From positions 570,417 to 634,416 of the forward strand of contig NW_019775946.1 of the NCBI RefSeq assembly GCF_001039355.2: 64,000 bases of DNA. The letters are read 5' to 3'. Shown here in pieces: positions 12,984 to 23,900 of this stretch. The first letter of the stretch is position 1, and every line of letters begins with the position of its first letter. The notes under the pieces were generated by a model. The model was not told the DNA's origin and searched no databases. It worked only from the letters and a program-made list of their open reading frames with translations. Source of the stretch: Lingula anatina. Taxonomy: Eukaryota > Brachiopoda > Lingulata > Lingulida > Lingulidae. A program made the position numbers and the translations under genes.

Positions 12984-14896
12984 GGGACAGTCGGTCATCC
13001 GGGCACTTTACCTTAGCAACCGGCATCTGGGGTAAAACAAATCGGGCAACATGGCGGATCGCATTGACTTCTATGTAAAAGTTGGCAGACTTTGTCCGAA
13101 GATATCATACTTCACAGTGCCTGACCACTTGTGTCAGTAAGGATGAGTTATTTACCTGGTCGATTTCTTTTACAGGCCTTGGTAATTAGCCACTCCACAC
13201 CTGGTTAAGAGATAAAATCGGCCTTAACTGCCGATCGTTATCTGTGATCGAGAATCTTACAGTGGTAGATTGCAAAGACTCATTTGCTTACCTGGATGAG
13301 CATATTATTCACATCTCTTTGAAAAGAAAACCATGTGGAAGCAACTGATAATATCAAGGAAGGTCTCAATTGTACTAATAACTGTTGATATTGCATATTG
13401 CTGACACATATGACGGGTAGATTTTCAAGCTTAATGAATTGAACCGGTACCGTTTAACTCTCAGGCACGCGTACAAAAGTGAAATGTTGAAAGCTTGCTG
13501 TGCACAGGTGACACTACTAACACATTAATAAAATCTTATGGGATTTGTTAAATTTCAAAGATCAACGGCAAAGTACTAGTAAACGACTGTTGCAGGCTAT
13601 AGGTCGTGCAAACGTGACTAAAGACGGGATTGTTGATCGAAACAAAATTTGGTCATAGCTATACATGCACTACGAGATTTGTGTATGTGTGTAGGCCTAT
13701 AATTCATTTTATCATAGATAAGGAGAAAAACATTGTACCTTGTTTGGTATTTATGTTTGTCATTTGTTACATGGATTAATAAGTAGTATTTACAAGAAAT
13801 TGAGATTACATCTACTGTTGGCGTGTGTGACGGTATATCAATTCTTTTAGTTAAAATTAATGGACTATAACGTCGGACTTTTTTGTTGTAAGTTAATTGA
13901 GGGCGTTATAAAGATAAGAAAAATACATACGTCAATATATTGACAAACCTGTCAGTTAATGTCTAAATCTTTAAGTTGTCAAGTAAAATATAAAAAGTTG
14001 CCATAAATAAAGCAACCTTAACTGGTAAAATAACATACAGCTTTGTTGTCGTGTTTGCTATTCAATTTAGTTTTAATTCTGTCTTCCAAGATATTTCGCC
14101 AATTTTCGTACCAGAAAAGTGCACAATAAGATTGTAAACACTCAAAGACGCATAGCTGCAAATATTAATACAGGTAACACGTGTCTTCTCTTCAAAAACG
14201 TTAGCAAGCAACTGTTTATGCTGTCCTTCCAGGCTTGTATTAATATACATGAACTGTATACGGACCAAAGAGGCCATGGGACCGATGACATTGCCCCTAT
14301 CCCGTTCCCCTGGCTATTGCAGCAGCAGGTGATTTAATCACAATTTGTAGAAATCTTATTCTAATAACTTCTTAGTGTTGCACATTTTCCAGGCCTTTCT
14401 CACGATCCACGTTCTAAGAAGCCATTCCTATATCACCAACTTATGTACATGTATATACTAAGGGTGGACATTTGCGTATGCAGTTGAGATCAATTTTATC
14501 CCGTAACAAGTTAAACAGTAACTTATTACAAAGGCCTGCTAACTCAGTAGTCCAGGTAAATGATTTAACCTGCCAGACACAAAAGGTCAAGCACTGCCTT
14601 TGCAAAATCTTCTGCTGTAAACTTCCCGATCACAGATAACGATCGGCAGTTACGTTAAGGCCGATTTTATCTCTTAACCAGGTGTGGAGTGGCTAATTAC
14701 CAAGGCCTGTAAAAGAAATCGACCAGGTAAATAACTCATCCTTACTGACACAAATGGTCAGGCACTGTGAAGTATGATATCTTCGGACAAAGTCTGCCAA
14801 CTTTTACATAGAAGTCAATGCGATCCGCCATGTTGCCCGATTTGTTTTACCCCAGATGCCGGTTGCTAAGGCGCGTGACGTCAGCCCGACTGTCCC
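12984..14896. mobile_element. 1.9-kb DNA transposon-like element with about 290-bp terminal inverted repeats
   Basis: The left arm (12984 to about 13275) and the right arm (about 14608 to 14896, reverse-complemented) are nearly identical from CTTAGCAACCGGCATCTGGG inward for over 220 bp. They differ mostly in the outer 30 bp and by small indels. Both ends start GGGACAGTCGG, and each is flanked by TACA (12980-12983 and 14897-14900), a 4-bp target-site duplication. Both arms contain AACATGGCGG, a YY1-like core. The 1.3-kb interior is AT-rich; its two longest frames (14062-14277 minus, 14119-14337 plus) are short, antisense to each other and unlike any transposase. I read it as a non-autonomous copy. 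The superfamily is undetermined; 4-bp duplications occur in Sola and Chapaev-type elements. It sits in the STIL 5' UTR intron. Confidence 0.88.
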
Positions 14897-15356
14897 TACA
14901 GGTCTAAAATTCAATTTAGTTAATTAGGCAGTCTGAGCCAACTTCATTTATTTATTTAATTGTGTGGCTTGTTTGTTCCAATAAAACGTACCCATATAAT
15001 ACAGATCTAAAATTTAGACTAAATCCAAGACCACTAAGACTCTCGAATAAAACAGATACATTATATATGAGACAATATTTAATCGGCATTAGTGTTACAA
15101 AAAATTTAACAAGCTACGGGACTGGCCAAACAAACTAGAAAGAACTGTGCTTCTAGTCTGGAGTCTGCCACTGTGTTGTCGAACTCTTTAGACAGTGTTT
15201 CGTTACACTACAGTTGAATGGTGAAATGATACGACAACAATATCGAAAAATATATTTTCTAAAACTTAAACATGTAATCTATGAGAATAACAGAAACTTA
15301 AGCATATCGTTAATGTGATAAAAGCTACAAACTACTAGGAAAACATTTAATCTTAC

Positions 15357-15771
15357 CTCTCACATCAAAATCCGCGCTCTCTATCAAACGGAAATGCTTA
15401 CTGCGCATGAACAGAAATACAACCTCAGTTTGGGGCGCAGTCCTGGCGTGAGCTGGCAACGTACAAGCACACTGTCATCATCCAAATATTTTAATAACTT
15501 TGACAGTATTTTGCATTTGGTGTTCAGATGTAATTCTGCGAATTGTTTTTCTGCAACTTTTACGACATTTTAAACTTAACTTAGATTAATGTCTAACATA
15601 AAATATCGGAATTGAGTTTGGGCAAACTTGCCGGGCGGTCTTCGATTATATCTATTTACAAAGACTCGGGCCACGAGGGCAGTAAGATAATCAGCTGTTG
15701 TACTACAAACCTCTTGTCTGATTGGTTGTAAAACATTGACTACGTGGACTTGGTATCTACTTTAACAGTTT
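15357..15771. promoter_or_regulatory. Shared bidirectional promoter of STIL (-) and CMPK1 (+), including STIL noncoding exon 1
   Basis: A strong minus-strand donor (GTGAGAG followed by GTAAGA) at 15357/15356 marks the end of a STIL 5' UTR exon that starts somewhere near 15400-15460. CMPK1 starts at 15772. The roughly 300 bp between are less AT-rich than the surroundings and contain GC-rich patches (ggggcgcagtcctggcg near 15432; gccgggcggtc near 15630). No TATA box is obvious. Exact start sites cannot be read from sequence. Confidence 0.6.
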
Positions 15772-16524
15772 ATGCAACTGGGGCGGCTTAGTTGTGGTCT
15801 GCTTCTATTCCCCAAGCGATTGATTCACAAGATGGCCGAGACAGTCAAGGCACAAAAGCCAAATGTGGTGTTTGTTCTTGGCGGGCCTGGAGCAGGAAAA
15901 GGGACACAGTGTGATATGATTGTGAAGGTGACTTTATTTCTTTTGATTAATACTTCCATAAAATGTACTAAAAACACTGATGTCAATAAAATTGACTTCC
16001 TGGCGAACCTGTTTGTGTGCTTAGCAAGAGGATTTTTTATATCCTGTATGTTCACCTCTATATTTTCCTGCTTTTTTAAAAAAATAGTTTTCATGTCAGA
16101 AATTGTGAGAATTCAAACTTGCCAACTTACTTGTTGCTTAAATAAATAGTGGCAAGTAATGTCATACCCCAAATATCTATTAAAACCACTGCTCAAGATG
16201 TGAATACTATCTGAGTATGGATATGCTGTATTAGAAACTTAATACTCTCAAAGTGGTATGAAAGTATTTGAACCATAGAATGTATTTAGTCTTTTTGTTT
16301 AAAAGTATTTCAATTTTCAGGAGTTTGGGTATGTCCATTTATCTGCTGGTGAGCTGTTGAGAGCAGAGAGAAGCAGGCCAGGTTCAAAATATGGGGAAGA
16401 AATTGAGAAACACATTAAAGATGGAACTATTGTCCCTGTTGAGATCACATGCAGTCTTTTGGATCAGGTGAGAAAAGATGAGAATTGTTTAATAAATGTT
16501 CATTCTATTTTGATGCAATTACAA

Positions 16525-16582
<58 letters not shown>

Positions 16583-18323
16583 AAAATAAAAAAAAGTTTA
16601 TACTGAACCAAAAATATAAACGTGAACCCAAACTACAGAGTGAAAAAATACCATCTTATATAAAATGTGCTCAAATGTATGCATTATTTGTGTATTGATT
16701 GGCTTGTTTAGCTCAGATCAACTTGTTCAGTTCCATTTGGCCACAGGTTGAGCTGTTCCACCCAGTAGGGTAGTGGACATGTTCACTTACAGGCCTTATA
16801 AATGGATTAGGCATTTACGAACACACTCAAAGATCTTTTAGCACTGACACCCACATTAACCACATAACCCACAAATTAACCAGCACTAACAGAGCAGATT
16901 AATTTTAGTGCTTGATATTGCTTTGTTCATGCTAAATAATTGTACCGTGTGTAGGTTAATTCATAGTAAGTAAGTGCCTAATCCGTTTATAAGGCCTGAG
17001 TTAACTGACTTCTGTGAACTCATGACCCCCTATGTGCTCTTGGTGCCATTTCTCCGGGATTATTGATTTGGTTCAGTATATTTTAAAATCAATTCAAAAT
17101 TAATACCTCAGTCTCTTTCTTTTGCAGGAAATGCAAGCTAGCAGTAAAAACAACTTTCTAATTGATGGCTTCCCAAGGAATGAGAACAATCTTGATGGCT
17201 GGAATAGAACCATGGGAGACAGGACCAATTTGCAATTTGTTCTTTTCTTTGATTGTCCTGAAGATGTAAGGGTTACTGAATAGTGATTACTTATGTTAAC
17301 ATAACACTATGTGAAAAATTGTGAGGTTATTGGATAGTATTTGTGTAGTCTGACATTTTTTACTGAAAGATTTTGCCTGTTTGTTTGTAGTATTGCATAC
17401 ATGTTGCTGCTGTGTTTGCCAGTTTCTTTCCAAGTAGATACAGTATGATGGATTGCATGATTTCTCTTGCAGGTGTGTGTTGAGCGTTGTTTAAACAGAG
17501 GGAAGTTAGGCAGTGGAAGAACAGATGACAATCCAGCAAGTTTAAAGAAAAGGTGTAGTTTATTTTAAGAATTACTGACAGTTATCATACACTTATGATT
17601 GCTTTTCAGTCTTAATATTAGGCAACTTTCACGTATGATTGTTTGATATTATCCATCTCAGGTTTTGAAATAACAGAATTCAAATGGATTTCATGAATTT
17701 GAATTTTTTTTTTTTTTTTTGAATATCTGTCAGAGATATTTTTTTAAAACAGTCACTGATTTAATCATTTCAGAATAGAGACATACACTAAATCCACCTT
17801 ACCTATAATACAACATTATGAGGGTAAGGATTTAGTCAGACGAGTAGATGCCTCAGGAACACAAGAAGAAGTAAGTACAGTTTTTAACTCCCACTTAATC
17901 CCCATCCCTAACATCAAGTAAGGTGCCCCCATAAACTTCATAATGATTAAGTATTAATATGGCATGAAATATATTTTTTCTTGCCTGTCAAGGTGTTCCC
18001 ATGGCAATTATATATTAAGCTCGTTTTCCATTTCCTCTATGACAAAGTTGAACATATTCAATGATTCTTTCAGAATAAAAGTGCCAGTGTTGAGAACTAA
18101 AAATATATTTTTAGATATGAAAAAATATAAATATTAAAAAGTTGAATATCACTTTTTGCTCCCCTTGCATGACTATTTACTCATGCCTGCATTGTGAAGC
18201 GTCAGTTCAAAATGTGTTGAGTTATTTGGTTTCCAAAATTTATACCAATATTGTTACCCTTGTTTTCTTATTTTGTAGGTATTTGAAAAGGTTAGAAAAT
18301 TTTTCTCAGAGGTGCAGTCTTGA
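15772..18323 (+). CDS. CMPK1: UMP-CMP kinase
   Basis: Transfers phosphate from ATP to UMP, CMP and dCMP, supplying pyrimidine diphosphates. Exons: 15772-15927, 16321-16467, 17128-17265, 17473-17552, 17774-17870, 18279-18323; phases close and give 220 aa (human long form 228). P-loop [10 protein letters not shown] at about residues 37-46. NMP-binding region [10 protein letters not shown] ... [11 protein letters not shown], then the DGFPRN signature. LID segment [13 protein letters not shown], with the Arg/Asp pairs used in catalysis. It ends [14 protein letters not shown]. Two in-frame starts exist. The upstream ATG adds about 20 residues ([20 protein letters not shown]) rich in Arg, Lys and Leu and free of acidic residues, like the human N-terminus. 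The second ATG (MAETVKAQ, at 15832) would give the short cytosolic-type enzyme. It is head-to-head with STIL. Confidence 0.96.
16525..16585. repeat. (AAT)n / (AAAT)n compound microsatellite
   Basis: About eight AAT units pass into about nine AAAT units just downstream of CMPK1 exon 2. It is intronic, and the trinucleotide part keeps an open frame (poly-Asn) only by accident. Confidence 0.95.
16790..16998. mobile_element. Short palindromic MITE-like element in CMPK1 intron 2
   Basis: The left end CAGGCCTTATAAATGGATTA then GGCATTTAC (16790-16818) is mirrored by the right end (16970-16998). Reverse-complemented, the right end reads the same with two C/T differences. The repeats enclose about 150 bp with no ORF. 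Outer flanks are also weakly mirrored (GTTCACT / GTTAACT), so the true ends may lie a few bases further out. I see no clear target-site duplication. Confidence 0.75.
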
Positions 18324-20972
18324 ATGGTTGTCTGTCGGATATAACACACAGGGCGCTACTAGAATGAGGGTGTACCGCAGCTTTAACTCTTTATGGTCAA
18401 TCATGTTTTCAGGTATATAAGAAGTTGAACGTTATTTAATTGGAAATACACTCAGGTGATGTAATACACTTCTGTAGTCATCAAGTTTATGGGATTGTTT
18501 TACATCTTCCTTTGCAATCTTCCTTTGCATTTTCTTTAGATGCGGGAATCTTTTGTAACTGGGTACATATGTAGCATTTATGTGTTATCTCTATACTTCT
18601 ACTTATCTGTTTCTTCCAAAACAATTTGCCATATGTGATGTATTACTTAGATGTATGATCTGTTATTTTATGGGTACAGTAGGAAGCAATTTAGTTTGGT
18701 AGTTTTTTGTTTTAACCTATCTTTTGAAAGTGATAAGTTATCAAGACATTTTAACACCTTCCCTATTTAACCTACCCAATGTTTTTTAATCATTTGCACT
18801 GTTTTTTGATGAACAATTCTTTGCTCCACCAAAGCTTAAGCAAAAATATGCTTTTATTTTTATTATTAATATGGGAGGCATATGGAGTTAGTTTTTTTAA
18901 TTGAGACTATCAGTAAGGCTAAATATTTTGTAAATATGTTTTTAGGGTAATAGTTACGTGATGTGGGAAATGGTTTAAAATGACCTCTTGGGTTAAAATT
19001 TTTTTCTAGTTCACCATGCCTTAAACATTTGGCATTAATGTCACATCTACTTACCTGTGTCGATATTGAGAGTTGTTTCAAATGATTGTACAGAGTAGGT
19101 TTTATTGTTTTTAGTTCTCTCAAAGATTTTAATTTGCCTGTAGTACATATTGCTAGGGCCAAATGGCTTGGTGCTAAAGAAAGTAAAAATGTAGTAGCGC
19201 ATACTCTATTATCTAATGTAGAAGTAGCTTGATACTTAAACAATTCCATCCAATAGATAAAACTGCCATGAAGTGTTTATTTGTAACTGGAAGTTCTTAA
19301 AATGTTATTTTATAGCTACATTGAAGGAGCAAAATGATTTTTAAGTTTATTTTAGTTTTAAAGAAATTTCAGCGAGCTACAGCAGGGTTGTCTTTCCTGT
19401 GTCACATTCTTTCTGCTCAAAACGGAGGATGTAACAGAACTGCTTTGAACCTCTCATGCCTTTTATTTAACAAACAAGAATAAAATTAATCAGCTTGATT
19501 TTTAACTTTGTTGTTAGAATGGTTTGATTTCAAAAGTATGCCTCAAGGTACATATAGACATTTCTGATTATGGGTATCATTTCATTTGAAATAATCACAT
19601 AATTACAAATATAAAACACTTCTCCCAGTTTTATTTTAAAATAAAAAGTTGCATTTAAAAAGTCCAAGCATTTCTAACAACACAGCATCAAATGTAATGA
19701 ATTGATCACTTTCAAACTTAAACTAGTAACAAGACATAAAGGCAGATGCCCCTGGTAGGCCAAATTATTCTCCATTTATTGGGCAGACAAGATTTTTTGT
19801 TGAAGGTCAATGTGACCTTGGTCCCCAAATTCAACATGGGTCATAAACTCATTTTGCTAAACCAGCCTACCAAATATTAAGACTAGACCAAAACATTCTC
19901 TATTCACTGCTCAGACTGAAATGTTCAAAGCATTATACACCCCACTTCTTCAGAGGGGTATAGTACCTGTACCAGAATTTCAAAGCTGTAAGGAACAAAA
20001 ACTCATTTTCAGCACATATTTATTGAATATGAAATTGATTAATGCATAATATTTAATTTTTTAACATTAAAATATTTGTAAAATTGCTTTTCCAATTGTT
20101 CTAAATTGTAATGTGCCAGTTAATACCTGACAAATTAGTGTATAAAAGATAAAAACCTGATACTGTAAGACATGGTCTAAAAATGTATTTAAAAATCAAC
20201 TGAATGGACCTGATATGTTAAAGTGATAATCCTGTATGCAGTCACATCTTCTTTCACTTGCTTCACATTATCTGGTTTCAGCCTCTGTTGCATACCAAAA
20301 ACTTTTATGTGTATCAATCTGTTTGGCATTCTCATAAAAATGACCCAGTACCAGTCAATGCAACATTGAAACAGATAATGATCTGTAATACAAACCAATC
20401 TATGAACCAGTTAATTCAATTAAAATCCTTTTACAATAATTCTTTATAAAATTAACTACTGGGAGTAAAAAGACAAACACTTGTTATAAACAATTACAAA
20501 AGCAACACATTTAGTATTTCACCTGTCTCCAACTATAACTCAATTCATATTTAAATATTAATTTTTTTAATGTCCTGTGAAACTAGTATTCATTGCATTT
20601 ATAAGAAGCAAATTGAGACAATGCTCTTCAAAAAACTTTAAAATGCTGTAAATGGCCAATGGAGCAAACATATATACATCTAACTGATAAATACACCTCG
20701 GCTGTGCCATGGCATTGGTAGTCATCATTGGATCATTATTGTTTTCCTTCATCCGTAACAGTATTTTTTCCAGACCACAAAACTTACATTTTTTGATTCA
20801 CTCAGACAAGTGTAATTCTACTTTGATTATCAGAATAAAGAAATTTTAAAATTTAGTCATAATAATTCAAGTATCTAACAAGACCATTTGTAATCATTAA
20901 AATTTGAAATGCACTGGTTGCTTCCAAAAATTATTCATGCACAAATGAACATTTTCAACTATAAATCTTGAG
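18324..20972. other. Facing 3' UTRs and spacer between CMPK1 (+) and UHRF1 (-)
   Basis: AT-rich sequence of 2.65 kb between two stop codons. A plus-strand AATAAA near 19479 and minus-strand AATAAA copies (for example TTTATT at 20019-20024) are possible ends, but I cannot choose among several. A 127-codon minus-strand frame at 18866-19249 has no recognisable motif and no splice partners; I do not call it a gene. Confidence 0.5.
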
Positions 20973-23900
20973 TCAGCGTCCATTTTCATACCCAGGGAAC
21001 AGTGCATTGAGGATCTTGCTCAGAGTTTTGTTCACAGCCATGCTGTATTCTTTGCCTAGTTCTGTTCTACACATTGGACAAGAGTACACCTCTGCTTTGA
21101 ATGATCTGGACAGGCAGGACTGGAATATAAGAGTAATAAATCAGTCTCAAAAAGTGTGGTAGTTTAACAAAAAACTTTTTCATTATCTTCATATTATTTT
21201 GTGCCTTCTGTGAGAGGCAACTGGCCACCAGATATTACCCGCAATTAAGGTGTCCTCTGTTACCAGTTAAAAATTACAGTAAACCAGGTAGTATGATAAA
21301 ATGGGGATTAATGCACGTTACTATCCTCCTTACCTTACACACATTGTGATGACACTTGGTTGTAACAGGCTTGTATGCTATTTCCTGGCAACAGATACAC
21401 AGGAAAAGTTCCTCAACTTTTGCCAAGAATTTCTAGAAAAGAAAAACATTTGTAATATCTCAACCTGATAACCTTTGCCCCCATCGACACCTATCCCCTA
21501 AACTGCTAACCTAACTACTACATGCTTAAATCAAGAACAAAACAATCTTATTGTTTGTATAATTCTTGTATGGACACCTAAAAGCCACACTTTCTTCCAG
21601 TATATTGGCACATAGATCAATAATTCAATGTCTTCAGTAACAGCAGTTTGACATCAATGATTTAGCTGATGATTTCTGGGCTATATATGCCACAACTAAA
21701 GCATTCACTCCCTGCCTACCTGTACCCCTTCCTTAGCATGTTCTTTAGCTTCTTTCCAGAGTTTTTTATTCTCCACATCCTCTTTCACCAAGTTTGCTAC
21801 CTCAGGGTCAAATTTATAAGCAGCAACTTTTTGTTTCTTTTCTGGAGTGGACTTTGGAGATTCTAAAATAAAAATTTAAGGGAGGAAATTCAGTATTAAA
21901 AAACAAAATCTCTGCAATGTACATGTTTAATTTTTGTTTTGCAATCTATAAATAATACATTCTTTCTACAATTGAATGAATAATCCTTTAAAATCCTGAG
22001 AGATCTCTTCAAAGGAATGCAAGAGCTACAGCATGTACAAGAGATTAAAGCAACACAGATCTTCCAAGGATTAAGTGGAGTAAAATATGTACACACCAAA
22101 TCTTTTAACTTAATTTATAGTCACCATGGGAAGTTCTACAGAGAGAGGATCAGTAAACAGTAGTGCTCTATCATCGATGCCATGATCATTTCTTGTTATC
22201 GTTTTTTTCTAGCCAAATTCTTGTAAGAAGATCTTTTACTGGGCCTGCCCAACTCACCACTTTCCTCTCTCTTCCTTTTGCCCTTTCCTTTCTTATTTTC
22301 CGCCTCAGCATTCTGTTGTTCCTTCTCTCTCTGTGACTCCAGATAACCCTGTGGGTACTGGATGGTCAGCCCCAATTCCTCGATCCTTTTCTTGCCAGCT
22401 TTTGTCCACGGGGCTGGGGTGGGATCATCTCGTCTGAACAAGTATCTCCAAACTATGAAACCAGATTTACCTTTCTCTGGCCAGTATTTTACCACCTGGA
22501 AAAGTAGTAAAATGAGGAGTGGTAGTCATTCATGCTTTAAAGCTTTCTGCTATCTACATTCAGCTCACTGAATTTGTAAAAATTCAATCTGGATAAATGG
22601 TTCTAATGGCACTATTTTTGGTTTAAACACTCTACAACATTTTCCCTATAGCCAATTTTTACCATCTTATAACAGGGCTCTAAAGAGCTAACAGATTCAT
22701 AGGACTACCTTATAAAGCCCATCATATCTATTCCCTTCCTCTGGTGCATATTTGGAATGTTTTCTTCCCTTGCAGTTCCTCACTACTCTTACAGGTTTTC
22801 CAGCTTTCCAGTCTGAGGCTTCCCCGCCCTGTTTGTCATTCAGGGGAGCATTGCAGTTCTTTGCTAAAGCTCTAAATTTAAATAAAAGTAACTGTCATAC
22901 AGTGCTTTCCAGTCTAAATTGCTGGTAGTTTATTATGTCCATCTTGCCCTCTTACTCCAAACAATGAAAACATTGCCTTTTCTCAACTTAAATTCTATGG
23001 AAACTCTAATGATAATTTCTTTAAAATACATTATCTTGATTGATACCGTCACAATGTTTAAAGACCATGATTTATCTATGTACGTGATTTTACCAGATGT
23101 AAAAACAGTGTGAAAATTGTCAAAACAATAAGCCCAATTGAGATATGAAGAGAGTAGCACAATTCTGCTTTAGTTTACCTGTTGGTTCTTGTGAGTGTCT
23201 GATCACAGGATTGTTCAGCTGTGCGTTTATTTCCAGACAAGTCTCTGCCTCCACTTCCAGTGTAATAGAAGGTGTCACCATTATCCTGAAAATATTTTTA
23301 CTAAATTTATTGCCTGTCAAAATTTTTCTTTTAATGAGTTCAAAATGAATGCATAAGTGCACCACCAGCAATATTAATTTTCTCACTTTTGATGTCAAAT
23401 TTAATGCTAGGCTCACGCTAGACGCTCGCAAAGTTCGCTATAGCGAATTGCATTTCAGAAATGCGAAAACAAAATGTTACACGTTCGCAAATTTTGCGAA
23501 ACTGTTAATACAATAAAATGTTAATCACCTTTCAGCGCGTTTGCTTTGGTTTTGCATTAAAAAATACAAGTCACCACGCTAACATCGTTGTTTACATCGT
23601 TGCCTATGTCCAAGTGAAAGTGAATATATAGATGCCTCCGTTTCGTGCAGATACTAATTGAAAACGAGGCAACAATTTAGAGACGGTGCTCCGAGTCGTG
23701 TGATGTACATTCTAGCCTTATAAGTGTGAAAATAAAATTAAAACGATTAAGAAATAATAAACAAATAAATGTAAATGTATAATAATCATTCCACATCCAT
23801 ATGATTAACGGGGTTAGGCAACCAAAGTTTCAGTGCGGGATAGCCCGCACTAGCAGTCAGCACATGGCGCTCAAAATGTGATCCGCGGAGAACGATGTGG

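Noticed and set aside
14062-14337. Two overlapping antisense ORFs (71 and 72 aa) inside the STIL-intron element
   Set aside because: Short, mutually antisense, without transposase motifs or splice context; best explained as chance frames.
18866-19249. 127-codon minus-strand ORF between CMPK1 and UHRF1
   Set aside because: No recognisable domain, low-complexity AT-derived composition, no splice partners, and it lies in the expected 3' UTR region.
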